This document shows positions 1-5,845 of a DNA stretch of 5,845 nucleotides, one piece after another. The notes under the pieces are model-generated. The model did no database searches. It saw nothing but the letters and a program-made list of their open reading frames with translations, and had not been told where the DNA came from. The position numbers and the translations under genes are program-made. This stretch comes from Ruminococcus sp. UBA3800 (GTDB lineage Bacteria; Bacillota; Clostridia; Oscillospirales; Ruminococcaceae), in assembly GCA_002368715.1 (NCBI GenBank), contig DFEO01000052.1, forward strand, positions 1-5,845. Reading direction: 5' to 3'. The first letter of the stretch is position 1, and each line of letters starts with the position of its first letter.

Positions 1-695
1 TCCAGCCGATAGCAGAGATAGGCAAACTTTGCCGCAAAAAAGGAGTCATTTTTCATACGGATGCTGTTCAGGCCGTGGGAAACATACCACTGGATGTTAA
101 GGCTATGAATATAGACATTCTTTCCGTTTCGGGTCATAAGATACACGCTCCGAAAGGTGTGGGCTGTCTTTACTGCTCGAAAGATATCGAGCTGCCTTCA
201 TTTATAAAAGGCGGTCATCAGGAGCGTGGAAAGCGTGCAGGAACGGAAAACACTGCATTTATTGCCGCCTTTGGTGAAGCAATGGAGCAGGCATCAAAAG
301 GGATAAGCGAGCGTGCTGCTTTTGTAAAAGGGCTCAGGGACAGACTTATAAAGGGTCTTGACGGTATCGAAAAAATGGATATAAACGGCAGCCTTGATAA
401 CAGGCTGGCAGGAAATATAAATCTGTCTTTTGCAGGTATCGAAGGCGAGGGACTGATAATAGTTCTTGATATGCAGGGTATCTGTGTTTCATCCGGTGCG
501 GCCTGCGCAAGCGGTTCTCTGGAGCCGTCTCATGTACTTCTGGCACTGGGAAAGAGTAATAAACAGGCACAGGGCTCGCTAAGGATAACACTTAATGAAG
601 AAAACACTGCGGAGGATGTTGATCACATCTGTCAGAAGCTAAGAGAGGCTGTGGATCATCTGAGGAGCGTTTCTCCGCTTTGGGATAACGGGTGA
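1..695 (+). CDS. Cysteine desulfurase (NifS/IscS type), 3' part
   Basis: This is the C-terminal part of a PLP-dependent cysteine desulfurase, which takes sulfur from L-cysteine as an enzyme-bound persulfide and releases alanine. The reading frame is open from the first base (first full codon at 3), so the gene starts upstream of the window; the GTG at 75 is internal. Family motifs appear in order: the cofactor-binding HTDAVQAVG stretch (about 54-80), the PLP lysine in [12 protein letters not shown] (Lys codon 138-140), an RAGTEN motif (about 234-251), and the active-site cysteine in [17 protein letters not shown] (Cys codon 504-506). All catalytic residues expected in this part are intact. 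It ends at the TGA at 693-695, directly against mnmA. In Bacillus subtilis a desulfurase in this position (YrvO) feeds MnmA, so a role as dedicated donor for tRNA thiolation is the likely inference. A more general role in Fe-S cluster supply cannot be excluded. Confidence 0.93.
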   Translation, partial: QPIAEIGKLCRKKGVIFHTDAVQAVGNIPLDVKAMNIDILSVSGHKIHAPKGVGCLYCSKDIELPSFIKGGHQERGKRAGTENTAFIAAFGEAMEQASKGISERAAFVKGLRDRLIKGLDGIEKMDINGSLDNRLAGNINLSFAGIEGEGLIIVLDMQGICVSSGAACASGSLEPSHVLLALGKSNKQAQGSLRITLNEENTAEDVDHICQKLREAVDHLRSVSPLWDNG

Positions 696-700
696 GTATA

Positions 701-1774
701 ATGGAGAAGAAAAAGGTTCTGGTCGCAATGAGCGGCGGAGTGGACAGCTCCGTTTCGGTCAAGCTCCTGCTAGACAAGGGTTATGAAGTTTCGGGGGCAA
801 CTATGCACCTGTATTCAAATGAAGATATAGGTTCTGCAAAAACAAAGACCTGCTGCTCGCTAAACGATACGGAGGATGCCAGATATGTAGCGATGAAGCT
901 CGGCATAGATTTTTATGTGTTCAATTTTGCCGCCGAGTTCAAGGAATATGTTATCGACCATTTTATCGAGTCGTATCTCTGCGGCGCAACACCAAACCCG
1001 TGCATCGAATGCAACAAACACCTGAAATTTGATAAATTCCTGCAAAGGAGCAGAGAGCTGGGTTTTGATGAAATAGCCACGGGTCACTATGTGACCAAGG
1101 AATTTGATGAAAAAAGCGGACGCTGGCTTTTGAAGCGCTCTCCTGACAGAACGAAAGATCAGAGCTATGTTCTTTATGCGCTTACTCAGGATCAGCTTTC
1201 ACATACACAGTTTCCGGTCGGAGAGATGACAAAGGAACACATACGCAGCATTGCTGAAGAAAATGAGCTGATAAACGCAAACAAGCCCGACAGTCAGGAC
1301 ATCTGCTTTATACCCGACGGCGATTATGCAAAGTTTATCATCGACAATTCAAAACGACCCGAACACGGAGATATAGTTCTTACTGACGGCACAAAGCTCG
1401 GTGAGCATAACGGTCTTATAAACTATACCGTCGGTCAGCGAAAAGGCATAGGTGTTTCTTATTTCGAGCCGCTGTATGTGGTCAGAAAAGAAACCGATAA
1501 AAACCGCCTTGTTCTTGGCACGAAGGAAGAGATCTTTTCATCTTCACTGATCGCCGGGGATGTAAATTTCATACCCTTTGATAAGCTTACAGAACCGCTT
1601 GAATGCACTGCTCAGACACGCTATCACCAAAAGGACAGTAAATGTGTTGTGTCTCCCCTTCCCGACGGCAGAGTAAGAGTCGATTTCAAAGAACCGCACA
1701 AGGCCGGAGCCAAGGGGCAGGCTGTTGTTTTTTATGACGGAGAATATGTGCTTGGCGGTGCAACGATACTTTAA
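701..1774 (+). CDS. mnmA: tRNA-specific 2-thiouridylase MnmA
   Basis: MnmA is a cytoplasmic enzyme that activates U34 of the tRNAs for Lys, Glu and Gln by adenylation and inserts sulfur to give 2-thiouridine. From the ATG at 701 the protein has 357 residues, the usual family length. It shows the ATP PP-loop SGGVDSS (11-17), the catalytic cysteine in TPNPC (Cys101), ATGHY (126-130), DQSYVLY (153-159), the second catalytic cysteine in DSQDICF (Cys202) and GQRKGIG (245-251), followed by the C-terminal beta-barrel region. The start is ambiguous. A GTG at 692 in the same frame would add three residues and overlap the upstream TGA by four bases (GTGA). The ATG at 701 is preferred because GGGTGA at 690-695 is suitably spaced as a ribosome binding site, and because MEKKKVLVAMSGG matches the usual N-terminus. 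The gene is translationally close-coupled to the desulfurase that probably supplies its sulfur. Confidence 0.96.
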   Translation: MEKKKVLVAMSGGVDSSVSVKLLLDKGYEVSGATMHLYSNEDIGSAKTKTCCSLNDTEDARYVAMKLGIDFYVFNFAAEFKEYVIDHFIESYLCGATPNPCIECNKHLKFDKFLQRSRELGFDEIATGHYVTKEFDEKSGRWLLKRSPDRTKDQSYVLYALTQDQLSHTQFPVGEMTKEHIRSIAEENELINANKPDSQDICFIPDGDYAKFIIDNSKRPEHGDIVLTDGTKLGEHNGLINYTVGQRKGIGVSYFEPLYVVRKETDKNRLVLGTKEEIFSSSLIAGDVNFIPFDKLTEPLECTAQTRYHQKDSKCVVSPLPDGRVRVDFKEPHKAGAKGQAVVFYDGEYVLGGATIL

Positions 1775-1791
1775 TATTTACGGAGCAGCAA

Positions 1792-2265
1792 ATGGAATAC
1801 ACTATAAGAGAAATGGCAGAAGAAGAATACTTTTTGCTTGATGATTTTCTTTACGAAGCAATATTCATACCCGAGGGAGTTTCTCCCCCGGCGAGAGAGA
1901 TGATCAAACAGCCGGAGCTTCAGGTATATGTTTCACGATTCGGGCAAAAGGCAGGTGACTATGCACTTTTAGCGCTGATACAAGGCAAGCCTGCAGGCGC
2001 TGTCTGGGTAAGGATAATGAATGATTACGGACATATCGACGACCGGACTCCTTCCTTTGCGATATCGCTTTACAAAGAATACAGAGGTCACGGGATAGGC
2101 ACGGCTCTGATGACAGCTATGCTAAAAAAACTCAGAAGCGAGGGATATGAACAGGCATCTCTTGCTGTTCAAAAGGAGAACTATGCTGTTAAAATGTATA
2201 AAAAGGTCGGATTTGAGATCGTAGATCAAAACAGCCAGGAATATATAATGCTTTGCAGACTATAA
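1792..2265 (+). CDS. GNAT-family N-acetyltransferase
   Basis: This is a 157-residue single-domain protein of the GNAT fold, which moves an acetyl group from acetyl-CoA to an amine. The acetyl-CoA pyrophosphate loop is visible as RGHGIG (98-103) after strand 4 (SFAISLYKEY). The later NYAVKMYKKVGFEIV stretch (130-144) is the typical end of the fold. The segments IFIPEG (25-30) and RIMNDYGHIDD (74-84) are, from memory, features of one widespread bacterial GNAT subfamily whose substrate is unknown to me. GGAG at 1782-1785 lies six bases before the ATG. The gene begins 17 nt after mnmA with no terminator between, so it is probably the last gene of the desulfurase-mnmA transcript. Its stop codon merges into the A tract of the downstream hairpin. 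No signal peptide or membrane segment is seen. Any link to tRNA thiolation is unsupported beyond position. Confidence 0.9.
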   Translation: MEYTIREMAEEEYFLLDDFLYEAIFIPEGVSPPAREMIKQPELQVYVSRFGQKAGDYALLALIQGKPAGAVWVRIMNDYGHIDDRTPSFAISLYKEYRGHGIGTALMTAMLKKLRSEGYEQASLAVQKENYAVKMYKKVGFEIVDQNSQEYIMLCRL

Positions 2266-2306
2266 AAAACCGATATACCCGCAGCAGCAGGTATATCGGT
2301 TTTTAT
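2264..2306. terminator. Bidirectional intrinsic terminator between convergent genes
   Basis: A perfect 11-bp inverted repeat, ACCGATATACC (2269-2279) and GGTATATCGGT (2290-2300), encloses a 10-nt loop. A/T pairing of 2265-2268 with 2301-2304 extends the stem. Six As stand on the left flank (2264-2269) and five Ts on the right (2300-2304), so each strand gives a stem followed by a U run. It fills most of the 48-nt gap between the converging GNAT and YebC genes and should end both transcripts. The A tract overlaps the GNAT stop codon. Confidence 0.92.
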
Positions 2307-2313
2307 TCTGATA

Positions 2314-3060
2314 TCAGTCATCCTCTTCCTCAACAGGCATATTCTCCCAGTTGTGGTAAACGTTCTGAACATCATCGTTATCCTCGAGCGCATCAAGCAG
2401 AAGACCCATCTTTCTGATAGCATCCTCGTCCTCGATAGTCGTATAATTTGCAGGGACCTTTTCTGCCTCTGCCGAAACAACAGTGTAGCCCATACCTTCA
2501 AGTGCTTCTCTTACAGCAGTGACCTTATTAGGGTCGCATACGATCTGAGCCATATCATCGTCTATGTTAAAGTCATCAGCGCCTGCCTCAAAACAGTCGT
2601 CCATGATCTTGTCCTCATCAGCTCCGCCTGTTTCAATAACAACAGTTCCCTGATCCGAGAACATAAATGACACACAGCCCGAGGTCCCAAGGTTTCCGCC
2701 GAACTTGTCAAAGAAGTGACGAACATCGCCTGCGGTCCTGTTCTTGTTGTCTGTCAGACACTCAACGATAACAGCAACGCCGCATGGACCATAACCCTCA
2801 TATACCATTGTCTCGTAATTGTTCTTGTCGCCGTCGCCGGCAGCCTTCTTGATTATCCTTTCGATGTTATCGTTAGGCACGTTATTAGCCTTTGCCTTTG
2901 CAATAGCATCACGAAGCTTTGCATTTCCGGCAGGGTCAGGGCCGCCCTCCTTGACTATAACAGCGATCTCTCTTCCGATCTTAGTAAAGATCTTGGCTCT
3001 GGCTGCGTCTGTTGCGCCCTTTTTACGCTTGATATTTTCCCATTTTGAATGACCTGACAT
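2314..3060 (-). CDS. YebC/TACO1-family (PmpR-like) protein
   Basis: This 248-residue protein is a full-length member of the YebC/PmpR family. The N-terminus MSGHSKWENIKRKKG is the family signature. The core YEGYGPCGVAVIVE (87-100) with TDNKNRT (103-109) and the C-terminal LEDNDDVQNVYHN (225-237) are also present, and it closes with an acidic tail. Members were long annotated as transcriptional regulators. Work on mitochondrial TACO1 and bacterial YebC points to a ribosome-associated role that relieves stalling, notably at polyproline. That role fits this operon of ribosome genes better than a DNA-binding one, but sequence alone does not decide. The ATG at 3058-3060 has AAGGAG at 3070-3075 with nine-base spacing, and lies 24 nt after the mrnC stop. 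It is the last gene before the shared terminator. Confidence 0.95.
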   Translation of the reverse strand: MSGHSKWENIKRKKGATDAARAKIFTKIGREIAVIVKEGGPDPAGNAKLRDAIAKAKANNVPNDNIERIIKKAAGDGDKNNYETMVYEGYGPCGVAVIVECLTDNKNRTAGDVRHFFDKFGGNLGTSGCVSFMFSDQGTVVIETGGADEDKIMDDCFEAGADDFNIDDDMAQIVCDPNKVTAVREALEGMGYTVVSAEAEKVPANYTTIEDEDAIRKMGLLLDALEDNDDVQNVYHNWENMPVEEEDD

Positions 3061-3084
3061 TCTTTTTCACTCCTTAATGATATA

Positions 3085-3498
3085 TTATACTTCAAGATCG
3101 TCTCCGCCGATCTCCCACGCCGAATCAAATAACTTTTCCAGCCTGTCATGTCTGCCTGTAAGGTAAAGAAACCCGAACAGACATTCAAGCCCCGTAGCTA
3201 TCCTGTATTCCGAAACGGTCGAATGCTTTGGAGCGGTTATACCGCTGGTGTTCCTGCCACGCTTAAACACCTCAAGCTCCTTGTCGTCAAGCAGCTCCTC
3301 GTCTATCCACTTTCTAACCGCCTGAGCCTGATATTCGGCACAAACACGCCTGACAGAAAGCTTGTGGAGTTTATTGGCAGGCATATTTGCAAGCATAATA
3401 AGCTTCGTTCTGACCATCTGCTCATAAACGCTGTCGCCGATAAAGGCAAGTGCCAGCGGAGAATACTGCATAGCGTCTCTTTCACTCAAAGGAAGCAT
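3085..3498 (-). CDS. mrnC: Mini-ribonuclease III (MrnC)
   Basis: This 137-residue protein is a stand-alone RNase III catalytic domain without the double-stranded-RNA-binding domain, the defining trait of Mini-III enzymes. In Bacillus subtilis the enzyme trims the 5' and 3' ends of 23S rRNA in a step stimulated by ribosomal protein L3. The first metal-binding signature is LAFIGDSVYE (17-26, with Asp22). The basic RGRN motif is at 80-83, and the second acidic signature is ATGLECLFGFLYL (101-113, with Glu105). Length is typical. The AAGGAGGG ribosome binding site (3504-3511) partly overlaps the obgE stop codon TAA (3510-3512), so translation is probably coupled to obgE. Its place beside obgE and rpmA agrees with a job in large-subunit maturation. 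Confidence 0.93.
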   Translation of the reverse strand: MLPLSERDAMQYSPLALAFIGDSVYEQMVRTKLIMLANMPANKLHKLSVRRVCAEYQAQAVRKWIDEELLDDKELEVFKRGRNTSGITAPKHSTVSEYRIATGLECLFGFLYLTGRHDRLEKLFDSAWEIGGDDLEV

Positions 3499-3509
3499 CC
3501 CGACCCTCC

Positions 3510-4787
3510 TTAGTGAACAAACTCAAATTCAAAATCGAAAATGGACACCGTGTCACCCTCCCGGATGCCCATTTCTTCCAGCTTGTCGATTATTCCGCTG
3601 GAACGAAGCACTCTCTGGAAATACTGGAGGGACGAATAGTCTTCCATATCAGCAGTTCTGAGGATATCCCAGAGCCAGTCTGCTTCAACAAAGTATATAC
3701 CGTCCTCGACAGTGACCTCGAAATCCTTCTTTGAAAGAAGCTTTTCGTCAAGCTCCTCACGGGTAAGCGGCTGTGCTTCAAACCTTTTGACAGGCGGAAG
3801 CTTGATAAGCTCCTCGTAAACAGCCTTGACAAGCTCCTGTGTACCCTTTGTAGTGGCTGCCGATATCTCGAAAAAGCGAAGTTCCTTGGCTTCGATATAC
3901 TCCCTAAAAGCTGCTATCTGCTCCTCTGTCGCCATATCGCTCTTATTAGCGGCAACAATTACCGGAGCCTGCGCCAGTTCAAGAGAGAAGTTTTCAAGCT
4001 CTCTTGTTATCGTTTCAAAATCCTCGATCGGATCTCTACCTTCACTTCCCGAAACATCAACTATATGAACGATCAGACGGCATCTTTCAACGTGTCTTAA
4101 AAACTCGTGTCCAAGACCAACGCCCTCACTCGCACCCTCGATAAGGCCTGGTATATCAGCCATAACAAAAGACTGACCCTCGTCGATCTTCACAACGCCA
4201 AGGACCGGTGTCAGAGTCGTGAAGTGATAATTGGCTATTTTGGGCTTTGCAGCGGAAACAACAGAGATAAGCGTGGATTTCCCGACATTCGGAAATCCCA
4301 CAAGGCCGACATCGGCTATAAGCTTCAGCTCCAGTACCACTTCATATTCATCGCCCTTGAAACCGGGTTTTGCAAAACGAGGTATCTGTCTTGTCGAGGT
4401 CGCAAAATGTGCGTTTCCTCTTCCGCCCTTGCCGCCTTTTGCGATAATAACAGGCTCATCATCAGACATATCCGCAAGGATCCTGCCTGTCTTAGCTTCC
4501 TTTACGACCGTTCCTCTCGGAACTTTTACCACAACATCGGGAGCATTTTTACCCGAGCAGTTCTTTCCCGAGCCGTTCTGACCCTTTTCTGCGGCATACT
4601 TTTTCTTGAATCTGAAATCGATAAGGTTAGAAATATTGTCATCGACCTGAAAAACTATATTTCCGCCTCTGCCGCCGTCGCCGCCGTCAGGGCCGCCCGC
4701 AGCAACATATTTTTCTCTGTGAAACGAAACAGCACCGTCACCGCCGTCGCCGGCTTTTATATATATCCTGGCCTGATCGACAAACAT
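3510..4787 (-). CDS. obgE: GTPase Obg (50S ribosome assembly)
   Basis: Obg is an essential GTPase that binds the 50S subunit during late assembly and links ribosome status to growth and stress signals. All three domains are visible in the 425 residues. The glycine-rich Obg fold comes first (about 1-157, with GDGGDG and GGPDGGDGGRGG runs). The G domain follows, with G1 GFPNVGKS (164-171), the switch I FTTLTP (189-194), G3 DIPG (211-214), G4 NKSD (281-284) and G5 SAA (309-311). A C-terminal OCT domain covers about 345-425, as in many Firmicutes and absent in E. coli. A strong GGAGG (4795-4799) precedes the ATG. The gene lies 18 nt after the upstream membrane-protein gene and is followed at once by mrnC. 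The order rpmA then obg is conserved in bacteria, here with one gene inserted. Confidence 0.97.
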   Translation of the reverse strand: MFVDQARIYIKAGDGGDGAVSFHREKYVAAGGPDGGDGGRGGNIVFQVDDNISNLIDFRFKKKYAAEKGQNGSGKNCSGKNAPDVVVKVPRGTVVKEAKTGRILADMSDDEPVIIAKGGKGGRGNAHFATSTRQIPRFAKPGFKGDEYEVVLELKLIADVGLVGFPNVGKSTLISVVSAAKPKIANYHFTTLTPVLGVVKIDEGQSFVMADIPGLIEGASEGVGLGHEFLRHVERCRLIVHIVDVSGSEGRDPIEDFETITRELENFSLELAQAPVIVAANKSDMATEEQIAAFREYIEAKELRFFEISAATTKGTQELVKAVYEELIKLPPVKRFEAQPLTREELDEKLLSKKDFEVTVEDGIYFVEADWLWDILRTADMEDYSSLQYFQRVLRSSGIIDKLEEMGIREGDTVSIFDFEFEFVH

Positions 4788-4805
4788 TTCGTTTCCTCCC
4801 TTCGA

Positions 4806-5750
4806 TCATTCGTGTGTTTTATAATTATACTTTCCGTCTTCCGTCAGTTTCTCATACTGCTCCAGAAGATCATCCCTGTCATCCATAGTAATCATATCCG
4901 CAGTTTTCTCCTGCTCCTTCATATCATCCGGGATGACACGGCTGTACCTGTAAGGATCCTTGGAAACCACGGAATCAAACTCTCTTGCAAGAGCCTTATC
5001 AGCCTCGATCTCCTCAGGTGTACGGATATGCGGTTCAAAAGGAGCTGAATACTTATACCTCTGGTTTTCAGTCATCTCATCAAACTGATGAAGCAGTTGT
5101 TCTTTCTCGCTCTCGGATATCTGCGAAGGGCCTCTCCGGGGAGCCTTCCTGTAACTATATGGGCTTTTTGCAAGCTCATTATCAAACTGCTGCGAAAGCT
5201 CCTTTGAAAGCTCCTGCTCTTTTTGTGTCGGGATATAAGTCTCATCAGGGTCGTTATATCTCCTCGATATTCCCAAGGCCACAAGCCCCATCGTAACAAG
5301 TGAGCAGCCGATACTGAAAACTATATTTCCGGCAAGCTCCAGCTTTCTCGGCGGATAGAACTGTTTATACTGTTTTGCAGCTACCTTTTCCGAGCACCTG
5401 AAATCAAAGGTCGCAAAAGTCTCGTTGCCATAGGTCTTAAACAATGAAACATCCACATTATTCTTACGATTATATTTCATAAGATAGCTGCAGTACTCAC
5501 TGTTGACATACAGCTTCTCGTGAACGTTGTAGTCATTATTGTCTATAAAAACGCATTTTCTTTTGATCTCGTTTTCGACAACCGTGTATACCCTTAAAGA
5601 ACAGTCAGGGACGTTTTTATAAAACCTTAGCTCAGGCAGATAAAAAACAGCTGCATAAAGCCTGAGCATAACAGCAGCAAGCACGATAACACCGCCTATA
5701 ACTGCCAGGCTCTTTGCTATTGAAGCGTTGACTTTTGCTGCGATATTCAT
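4806..5750 (-). CDS. Unrecognised two-pass membrane protein with repeated cytoplasmic tail
   Basis: I do not recognise a family for this 314-residue protein. It has a hydrophobic segment at about 15-38, a segment of about 100 residues with four cysteines (50, 66, 87, 119), and a second hydrophobic segment at about 138-161 followed by SRR. By the positive-inside rule both ends are cytoplasmic and the cysteine-bearing part faces outside. The tail (about 170-314) is charged and rich in Glu, Lys, Asp and Tyr, and holds four copies of a 16-residue motif (see the repeat entry). The ATG at 5748-5750 has AAGGAG (5756-5761) at five-base spacing. The gene sits between rpmA and obgE, the place spo0B occupies in Bacillus, but Spo0B is soluble and no likeness is seen. 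The stop codon is 18 nt before obgE, so the two are probably co-transcribed. Reality as a gene is supported by the good start site, the operon fit and the membrane topology. Confidence 0.8.
   Translation of the reverse strand: MNIAAKVNASIAKSLAVIGGVIVLAAVMLRLYAAVFYLPELRFYKNVPDCSLRVYTVVENEIKRKCVFIDNNDYNVHEKLYVNSEYCSYLMKYNRKNNVDVSLFKTYGNETFATFDFRCSEKVAAKQYKQFYPPRKLELAGNIVFSIGCSLVTMGLVALGISRRYNDPDETYIPTQKEQELSKELSQQFDNELAKSPYSYRKAPRRGPSQISESEKEQLLHQFDEMTENQRYKYSAPFEPHIRTPEEIEADKALAREFDSVVSKDPYRYSRVIPDDMKEQEKTADMITMDDRDDLLEQYEKLTEDGKYNYKTHE
4821..5198 (-). repeat. Four copies of a 16-residue motif in the membrane-protein tail
   Basis: Ungapped copies encoded at 5151-5198 (A1, LSQQFDNELAKSPYSY), 5049-5096 (B1, LLHQFDEMTENQRYKY), 4944-4991 (A2, LAREFDSVVSKDPYRY) and 4821-4868 (B2, LLEQYEKLTEDGKYNY) share L-x-x-[QE]-[FY]-[DE]-x7-Y-x-Y. 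A1 and A2 also match upstream (I173/I242, T175/T244, E178/E247, K183/K252), at a constant offset of 69 residues. B1 and B2 match at an offset of 76 from Ile211/Ile287 onward. This points to an old duplication of an A-B unit of about 70 residues. Nucleotide identity is low, so the duplication is not recent. Confidence 0.75.
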
Positions 5751-5755
5751 TTTAG

Positions 5756-5761
5756 CTCCTT
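5756..5761 (-). promoter_or_regulatory. Ribosome binding site of the membrane-protein gene
   Basis: AAGGAG on the minus strand lies five bases before the ATG at 5750 and confirms that start. It begins one base after the T-rich stretch that follows the upstream hairpin, so translation can initiate only on transcripts that pass the hairpin or start after it. Confidence 0.8.
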
Positions 5762-5793
5762 AAAGCAAAGACCCCAAGCATCAGCTCAGGGTC
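5762..5793 (-). terminator. Terminator-like hairpin after rpmA
   Basis: On the minus strand GACCCTGAGC (5793-5784) can pair over ten positions, two of them G-T, with GCTTGGGGTC (5779-5770) around a four-base TGAT loop. It is followed by TTTGCTTT (5769-5762). Stem and loop suit an intrinsic terminator, but the T run is broken by GC, so termination is likely only partial. It lies 14 bases after the rpmA stop and just before the ribosome binding site of the next gene. It probably lowers expression of the downstream genes relative to the ribosomal protein gene. Confidence 0.68.
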
Positions 5794-5807
5794 ATATGTT
5801 CTGTGAC

Positions 5808-5845
5808 TTATGCCTGCGGATAAACAGAGACCTTCTTGCGGTCCT
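5808..5845 (-). CDS. rpmA: Ribosomal protein L27 (bL27), last codons only
   Basis: Only the C-terminal eleven full codons are in the window, reading DRKKVSVYPQA followed by TAA (5808-5810). This closely matches the C-terminus of Firmicute L27 proteins (GRDRKKVSVYP...), a 50S subunit protein whose N-terminus reaches the peptidyl transferase centre. The rest of the gene lies beyond the right edge. The assignment is strengthened by the obgE gene downstream, since rplU-rpmA-obg is a conserved order. The fragment is short, so the call rests on this motif and the context together. Confidence 0.85.
   Translation of the reverse strand, partial: DRKKVSVYPQA

Noticed and set aside
75..695. Reading the desulfurase as a complete gene starting at the GTG at 75
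   Set aside because: The frame stays open to the left edge and encodes the conserved HTDAVQ cofactor motif before 75, so the gene is truncated by the window, not short.
2280..2290. cgcagcagcag run in the hairpin loop as a possible trinucleotide repeat
   Set aside because: It is only three units long and is simply the loop of the terminator; nothing suggests instability or separate function.
2353..3052. Several plus-strand open frames opposite the yebC gene
   Set aside because: Their products match no family I know, and the minus-strand frame is a full-length YebC protein with its signature motifs. They are antisense shadows.
4655..4760. Repetitive ccgccgtc-like DNA suggesting a simple-sequence repeat
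   Set aside because: It encodes the glycine- and aspartate-rich runs of the Obg domain and is explained by that protein fold.
4107..5048. Long open frame of 313 codons on the plus strand, antisense to obgE and the membrane-protein gene
   Set aside because: It lies wholly opposite well-supported genes, crosses their junction, has no recognisable domain, and its product looks like a low-information antisense translation. The minus-strand obgE has every GTPase motif.
4806..5750. Assigning the gene between rpmA and obgE as spo0B
   Set aside because: Position fits, but the protein has two membrane segments, no visible histidine phosphotransfer helix pair, and a repeated tail, unlike soluble Spo0B.

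Overview
The window looks like chromosomal core DNA from a low-to-mid GC Firmicute, most likely a Clostridia member of the Ruminococcus/Oscillospiraceae type. The reasons are strong AAGGAG/GGAGG ribosome binding sites, mixed codon use with frequent ATA, AGA and AGG, a Mini-III RNase gene, and a cysteine desulfurase-mnmA pair. The genus is an inference. No mobile element, CRISPR array, tRNA or rRNA was seen.

Left half, plus strand (1-2265): the 3' end of a cysteine desulfurase gene (nifS/iscS type, 5' end outside the window), then mnmA, then a small GNAT acetyltransferase. The desulfurase stop codon lies only a few bases before, or overlaps, the mnmA start. The pair fits a dedicated sulfur-relay unit for 2-thiouridine in tRNA: the desulfurase makes the persulfide and MnmA places the sulfur on U34. 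The GNAT gene follows 17 nt later and is probably co-transcribed, but its substrate is unknown.

Middle (2264-2306): a strong symmetric hairpin with A and T tracts on its flanks separates two converging gene sets and should terminate transcription from both sides.

Right half, minus strand (read from 5845 down to 2314): the last codons of rpmA (ribosomal protein L27), a terminator-like hairpin, an unrecognised two-pass membrane protein with a duplicated cytoplasmic tail, obgE (50S assembly GTPase), mrnC (Mini-III, 23S rRNA end maturation), and a YebC/TACO1-family gene. All intergenic gaps downstream of the hairpin are under 25 nt, so this reads as one operon built around large-subunit biogenesis and translation. 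The membrane protein sits between rpmA and obgE, where Bacillus carries spo0B, but it does not resemble Spo0B. It is the least explained part of the window, followed by the hairpin that separates it from rpmA.
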